Source: Rhabdothermincola sediminis
Lineage (GTDB): Bacteria; Actinomycetota; Acidimicrobiia; Acidimicrobiales; Acidimicrobilacustridaceae
Direction of reading: 5' to 3'
NCBI RefSeq assembly: GCF_014805525.1
Contig: NZ_JACFSZ010000003.1
Location: 62,001-126,000, forward strand
DNA length: 64,000 nucleotides
A program made the translations under genes and the position numbers. The notes under the pieces are model-generated. The model saw only the letters and a program-made list of their open reading frames with translations. It made no database searches and was not told the DNA's origin. This document shows, piece by piece, positions 60,239 to 64,000 of the stretch (its first letter is position 1; each line of letters starts with the position of its first letter).

Positions 60239-61228
60239 GTGGCGCCCGGCGAACCGATGAACGACGAACAGCGCATCGCCGCGGCCGAGCAGCGCCTGGA
60301 GGCCACCTTGGCGGAGACGCTCGAGACCTTGCAGGAGACGGCCGAGCTCGCCGGGGACGTGGGGAGAGTCGACCCGTCGAGCGGCAGCACGCTGGTCCCG
60401 GTCCCTGCGGCCGACCACGCCCGGGAGCGCCTCGAGGACCCCCGGCGCAGCGACGTCGACGAATGGGGCCGCTCCGAGCACATGCGGGAGCTGGCACGCA
60501 AGCTCTACGAGCCCGTCTACTCGAAGTGGTTCCGAGCAGAGTGGGAAGGCCTCGAGCACATCCCGACCGAGGGCGGCGCACTGCTCGTCGCCAACCACGC
60601 GGCGGCGATCCCGAGCGATGCGCCCGTGATCATGCACGGCATCGAGACCGAACTGGGCCGTCCCGTCTACGGCCTCGCCGACCACCTGTTCAAGAGCCTT
60701 CCAGTGATCGGGGTGTACTGGTCGCGGCTAGGTGGCGTGGTGGCCCATCCCGACAACGCCTACCGGCTCCTGCGGGAACAGCAGCAACTCGTTCTGGTCT
60801 TCCCCGAGGGCAGCAAAGGCCCGGCGAAGCACTACAGCCAGCGCTACCGCCTGCGGCGTTTCGGGCGCGGCGGCTTCGTCGAGATCGCGATGCGAGCCGG
60901 CGTTCCGGTGGTGCCGATCGCGGTGGTCGGAGCCGAGGAGTCGATGCCGATCGTCTGGAAGTCCGCCACGCTGGCCAAGGCGCTCGGCATCCCCTACTTC
61001 CCGATCACCGCCAACCAACTGCTCCTCGGGCCGCTGCTCGGTACCGTCGGCTACTTCCCCGCCAAGTTCCGGCTCCGGGTCCTACCGCCGGTGCACTTCG
61101 ACGTTCCCCCCGACCAGGACCGCTACTCCCGCAGCCGGGTGATGGAGGAGAGCGAGCAGATCCGCGAGCTCATCCAGGCCGCGCTCTACGACATGCTCCG
61201 CAAGCGCCGATCGGTGTGGTTCGGATGA
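60239..61228 (+). CDS. PlsC-family acyltransferase, 329 aa
   Basis: 1-acylglycerol-phosphate-acyltransferase fold. The catalytic block reads VANHAAAIPSD, an HX6D spacing typical of a mycobacterial-type branch rather than the standard HX4D; FPEGSKG is motif III and VPIAVVGAEE is the last motif. A charged 60-residue N-terminal coiled region precedes it. GTG 60239 (after TACGAT) is preferred; ATG 60257 would remove six residues. It is coupled by ATGA to an epimerase-like gene and a hydratase gene, suggesting a lipid-related operon. Confidence 0.85.
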   Translation: MAPGEPMNDEQRIAAAEQRLEATLAETLETLQETAELAGDVGRVDPSSGSTLVPVPAADHARERLEDPRRSDVDEWGRSEHMRELARKLYEPVYSKWFRAEWEGLEHIPTEGGALLVANHAAAIPSDAPVIMHGIETELGRPVYGLADHLFKSLPVIGVYWSRLGGVVAHPDNAYRLLREQQQLVLVFPEGSKGPAKHYSQRYRLRRFGRGGFVEIAMRAGVPVVPIAVVGAEESMPIVWKSATLAKALGIPYFPITANQLLLGPLLGTVGYFPAKFRLRVLPPVHFDVPPDQDRYSRSRVMEESEQIRELIQAALYDMLRKRRSVWFG

Positions 61229-62274
61229 GCGGGCGGCGGGTGCTCATCACCGGGCTGGCCACCTTCTGGGGTGGGTTGGTCGCCAAACACCTGGAGGGCG
61301 ACCCCTCCGTCGACGTGCTGATCGGACTCGACACCCGAGAGCCCTCGGTCGAACTCGAGCGCACCGAGTACGTGCGCACCGACGAGAACTACTCGATCCT
61401 GGCCCGCATCGTGCGAGCCGCCCGGATCGACACCATCGTGCACACCTTCCTCGTCGTGGACTCCACGCAGATGAGCCGGCGCACGATGCACGAGATCAAC
61501 GTCATCGGCACGATGAACCTGTTCGCCGCCGCGTCGACCCCGGGGAGCACCGTGCGGGACGTGGTCGTGAAGTCCTCCGGCTGGGTGTACGGCACGGCCA
61601 TCGAGGATCCCGTCTGGTTCACGGAGGAGACACCCCGCAGCCACCCGCCGCGCACCGCGATCGAGCAGAGTCTCGAGGCCGTCGAGGGCTACGTGAGGGA
61701 CTTCGCCGAGGACAACCCACACGTCAACGTGACCCTCCTGCGGTTCTCGAACGTCCTCGGTCCCGACATCGAGACCCCGATCACCCGAGCCCTCGAGCTG
61801 CCGGTGGTTCCCTCGGTGTTCGGCTTCGACCCCCGCATCCAGTTCGTGCACGAGGACGACGTGATCCGCTCGATCCTGTTCGTGCTCGAGCGCCGCCTGC
61901 CCGGCATCTACAACGTCGCCGGTGACGGGCTGATCCCTTGGAGCGAGGTGGCCGCGATCTGCGGCAAGCGCACCTGCCCCCTCCCCCCCGTCGGCACCGA
62001 GCTGGCCACTTGGCCGCTGAGGCGCATCGGGGTGCCGCTGCCCGAGGAGCTGCTCGACCTGCTGCGCTACGGCCGAGGCATGGACAACCGGCGCCTCAAG
62101 CGGGCCGGCTTCGAGTACCTGTACACCTCGGCCGGAGCCGTGGAGGCCTTCGTGGAGGCGCTGCGGTTGCGCCAGACCGTCGGGGGCACCGAGCCCGCCT
62201 ACCGCTACGAGCGCGACGTCGAGCAGTTCTTCCGCCACTCGCCGGCCATCGTGCGCGACACCGGAGTGGGCTGA
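61225..62274 (+). CDS. NAD-dependent epimerase-like protein, atypical active site
   Basis: 349 aa extended SDR: VLITGLATFWGGLVAKHLE (degenerate GxxGxxG), GLDTRE, a middle with VVKSSGWVYG and FSNVLGPD, then the C-terminal helices. Where the catalytic YxxxK is expected the sequence reads PPRTAIEQSLEAVEGYV, so the Tyr-Lys pair is missing. It may have lost enzymatic function and act as an NAD-sensing or binding protein. It lies between an acyltransferase and an enoyl-CoA hydratase gene in one operon (ATGA overlap and 3 nt gap). Confidence 0.82.
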   Translation: MSGRRVLITGLATFWGGLVAKHLEGDPSVDVLIGLDTREPSVELERTEYVRTDENYSILARIVRAARIDTIVHTFLVVDSTQMSRRTMHEINVIGTMNLFAAASTPGSTVRDVVVKSSGWVYGTAIEDPVWFTEETPRSHPPRTAIEQSLEAVEGYVRDFAEDNPHVNVTLLRFSNVLGPDIETPITRALELPVVPSVFGFDPRIQFVHEDDVIRSILFVLERRLPGIYNVAGDGLIPWSEVAAICGKRTCPLPPVGTELATWPLRRIGVPLPEELLDLLRYGRGMDNRRLKRAGFEYLYTSAGAVEAFVEALRLRQTVGGTEPAYRYERDVEQFFRHSPAIVRDTGVG

Positions 62275-62277
62275 GCG

Positions 62278-63036
62278 ATGCCGGTGGTTCACCTACGTGT
62301 CGACGATGGCGTGGCGGTGGTCACCCTCGACGACCCCGAGCGGCGGAACGCGCTGTCGACCACGCTCGTCGGAGAGCTGGTGGCGACCCTCGACGCGCTG
62401 GACGCCTCCGAGGAGGTCGGGGCGGTGGTGGTGACCGGTGCGCCACCGGCGTTCTGTGCCGGCGCCGACCTGTCCGAGCTCGGGAGCTCTCGCGAGAGCG
62501 GCCTGCGGGGAATCTACGAGGGGTTCCTCCGGGTGGCCCGCATGACGGTGCCGACCATCGCCGCGGTGAACGGTCCCGCCGTCGGCGCAGGGATGAACCT
62601 GGCTCTGGCCTGCGACGTGCGCATCGCCGCCCGGTCGGCGCGCTTCGACACCCGGTTTTTGCAGCTCGGGGTCCATCCCGGCGGCGGGCACACCTGGATG
62701 CTCCGCCGCTTGGTTGGTGAGCAGGTCGCGACGGCGATGGTGCTGTGCGGCGAGGTCCTCGACGGCGACGGGGCGGCGCGACGCGGTCTTGCGTGGCGCT
62801 GCGTCGACGATGGCGAGCTCCTCGACGAAGCCGAGGCGCTGGCCGGCCGGGCTGCCGCCGTACCACGGGAGCTCGCCCGGCGCACCAAGCAGACCCTGCG
62901 CGACGTGGCAGGCATCGCCGACCACGACACGGCCGTCGAGCGTGAACTCGGCCCGCAGCTGTGGTCGATGGACCAGCCCGAGTTCGCCACCCGGCTCGCC
63001 GAGCTGACGCTGCGGATCAGTCGACCCACGCGCTGA
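62278..63036 (+). CDS. Enoyl-CoA hydratase/isomerase family, 252 aa
   Basis: Crotonase-fold enzyme. APPAFCAGADLSELGSS holds the first oxyanion segment, AAVNGPAVGAGMNLALACDVRIAA the second; the position after LQLGVHPGGGHTWML suggests a hydratase or isomerase with a non-Glu residue, so it may not be a standard crotonase. ATG 62278 is 3 nt after the epimerase stop. Convergent overlap of 20 nt with the GNAT gene. Confidence 0.88.
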   Translation: MPVVHLRVDDGVAVVTLDDPERRNALSTTLVGELVATLDALDASEEVGAVVVTGAPPAFCAGADLSELGSSRESGLRGIYEGFLRVARMTVPTIAAVNGPAVGAGMNLALACDVRIAARSARFDTRFLQLGVHPGGGHTWMLRRLVGEQVATAMVLCGEVLDGDGAARRGLAWRCVDDGELLDEAEALAGRAAAVPRELARRTKQTLRDVAGIADHDTAVERELGPQLWSMDQPEFATRLAELTLRISRPTR

Positions 63037-63607
63037 GCAGCTCTTCGCGCCGCTCCGCCCACTCCTCGGCCGTCATGGCGTAGCGGACGTGGTCCTCCCA
63101 CACCCCGTTGATCTCGAGGTAGCGCAGCGCGGTGCCCTCCTCTCGGATCGCCAGCTTCTCCACCACCCGCCGGCTGGCGGCGTTGCGAGGGATGATGGCG
63201 ATCTGCACCCGGTGCAGGTGCAGCTCCTCGAACACGAAGCGCAGCAGCACCACCAGCGCCTCGGGCACGTAGCCGTTGCCGGCCCGCTTCTCGTCGATCC
63301 AGTAACCGATGTACGCGCTCTGGAACGGGCCCCGCTGCACCGACGAGAGGTTGATCTCCCCCGCCAGCTCGCCATCGACGAAGATCCCGAAGCCGTAGCC
63401 GGTGCCGAGCTGGCGCTCGCGCTGGCGAGCGCTGCAGCGCACGGCGAACGCCTCCCGATCCTCGACCACGTCGGGTTGGCCGGGCACCCGCGCCGGCTCC
63501 CACTTGGTGAGCCAGTCGACGTTGCGCCGCCGGACCTCCTGCCAGGAGGGGAAATCCGCGACGGTCAACGGCCGCAACAGGACCCTGCGCCCGAACAGCG
63601 TGGTCAT
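63017..63607 (-). CDS. GNAT N-acetyltransferase (RimJ/RimL type), 196 aa
   Basis: Acetyl-CoA-dependent acyltransferase: [21 protein letters not shown] start, [43 protein letters not shown] (the A motif region for acetyl-CoA) and [21 protein letters not shown]. Close to RimJ/RimL ribosomal-protein acetyltransferases, but many relatives modify other amines. ATG 63607 overlaps the stop of the upstream aminotransferase gene (ATGA), so the two are coupled. Confidence 0.9.
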   Translation of the reverse strand: MTTLFGRRVLLRPLTVADFPSWQEVRRRNVDWLTKWEPARVPGQPDVVEDREAFAVRCSARQRERQLGTGYGFGIFVDGELAGEINLSSVQRGPFQSAYIGYWIDEKRAGNGYVPEALVVLLRFVFEELHLHRVQIAIIPRNAASRRVVEKLAIREEGTALRYLEINGVWEDHVRYAMTAEEWAERREELLSAWVD

Positions 63608-64000
63608 CGGCCCAGCAGCTCCTCGAGTGCCCCGAGCAGGAGGGTGACGTTGCGCATGCTGGCGGTGTGGCCCATGCAACCGATCCGCCACACCTTCCCG
63701 GCGAACGGGCCGAGGCCACCACCGATCTCGATCCCGTAACGTTCCAGCAGGAGTCGCCGGGCCGCGGGCTCGTCGATGCCGGCCGGGAGCCGGTCGAGGG
63801 GCACCCACACGGCGGTGAGCTGGGGTAGGCGGTGGCCCTCCTGCGCGAAGAGCTCCAGCCCGAGCGCCTCCAGGCCCTCCTGCAACGCCTGGCCGCAGCT
63901 GCGGTGACGTGCCCAAGCCGCGTCCAGACCCTCATCGAGGAGCGCGCCGAGCGCAGCGTGCAGCGCGAAGACCATCGAGATGGGTGCCGTGTGGTGGTAG
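63604..64000 (-). CDS. Alanine-glyoxylate aminotransferase-like, 3' part
   Basis: C-terminal part of a class V PLP aminotransferase; the 5' end lies beyond the right edge. [24 protein letters not shown] at the window edge and [15 protein letters not shown] near the end are typical of alanine-glyoxylate or serine-glyoxylate aminotransferases. It would convert glyoxylate to glycine, which fits with the malyl-CoA lyases in the window that can produce glyoxylate, though the genes are 30 kb apart. Coupled to the GNAT gene. Confidence 0.85.
   Translation of the reverse strand, partial: YHHTAPISMVFALHAALGALLDEGLDAAWARHRSCGQALQEGLEALGLELFAQEGHRLPQLTAVWVPLDRLPAGIDEPAARRLLLERYGIEIGGGLGPFAGKVWRIGCMGHTASMRNVTLLLGALEELLGR

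Overview
The window is GC-rich (roughly 70 % by eye), gene-dense DNA with mostly TGA stops, frequent GTG starts and many 1-4 nt gene overlaps. It looks like an actinobacterial chromosome. The mix of acyl-CoA dehydrogenases, enoyl-CoA hydratases, MaoC dehydratases, F420/flavin LLM oxidoreductases, a VanW protein and a short NUDIX-less MutY suggests the class Acidimicrobiia; that placement is inference. I see no rRNA, CRISPR array, insertion sequence, phage genes or replication origin. There is one tRNA, tRNA-Leu(UAA).

Layout. 1-5.5 kb: 3' part of a vanW-type gene, a thiolase-like/enoyl-CoA hydratase pair, a DMT transporter gene broken by a nonsense codon, and an SDR. 5.5-15.5 kb: two lipoproteins (PQQ-type propeller, NHL-like), an aldehyde dehydrogenase, a small membrane protein, a MaoC dehydratase divergent from a class III adenylate cyclase, and a secreted alpha/beta hydrolase. 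14.4-18.5 kb: a beta-oxidation-like operon (SDR and two acyl-CoA dehydrogenases) divergent from an enoyl-CoA hydratase. 18.5-25 kb: GRAM/PH-like protein, Tat amidohydrolase, gamma-carbonic-anhydrase-like protein with flavin reductase, MBL hydrolase, epoxide-hydrolase-like protein, MutY, MaoC. 25-33 kb: a full-length c-di-GMP GGDEF/EAL protein, a Cys-rich microprotein, a long acyl-CoA dehydrogenase, a VapBC module, two malyl-CoA-lyase-type enzymes and a small secreted surface protein. 33-42.6 kb: DUF885 protease, dienelactone hydrolase, lipoprotein, PPOX/F420 protein, IF2B-like protein, DUF2269, redoxin-like protein, a decayed FAD oxidoreductase, and class II and class I fumarases side by side. 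42.6-51.3 kb: orphan SBP lipoprotein, SDR, three LLM oxidoreductases, a TetR-controlled putative di-iron protein/LLM operon, and VOC gene debris. 51.3-64 kb: SHOCT protein, cold-shock protein, spermidine-synthase-like membrane protein, tRNA-Leu, a cell-surface glycan-type operon ending in a RecB-like nuclease, MFS exporter, PlsC/epimerase/hydratase operon, GNAT, and the 3' part of an alanine-glyoxylate aminotransferase.

How it fits together. The dominant theme is oxidation of fatty or other acyl-CoA substrates, with several unlinked operons preceded by short palindromes of TetR-operator style; three share the form TGAC-N6-GTCA. Malyl-CoA lyases, both fumarases and the aminotransferase touch glyoxylate and C4-acid metabolism. 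Many genes lack a Shine-Dalgarno sequence and instead have a TANNNT box 6-9 nt before the start codon, which predicts leaderless mRNAs; I used this to choose several starts.

Most unusual items: two tandem 51-bp hairpin repeats carrying four GAAC-N-GTTC sites at 40/31/40-bp spacing next to a flavin reductase promoter; the TetR/di-iron/LLM operon; a cold-shock leader hairpin that captures part of the ribosome-binding site; an ORF whose stop codon is the anticodon of tRNA-Leu; and three decayed genes (DMT transporter, FAD oxidoreductase, VOC).
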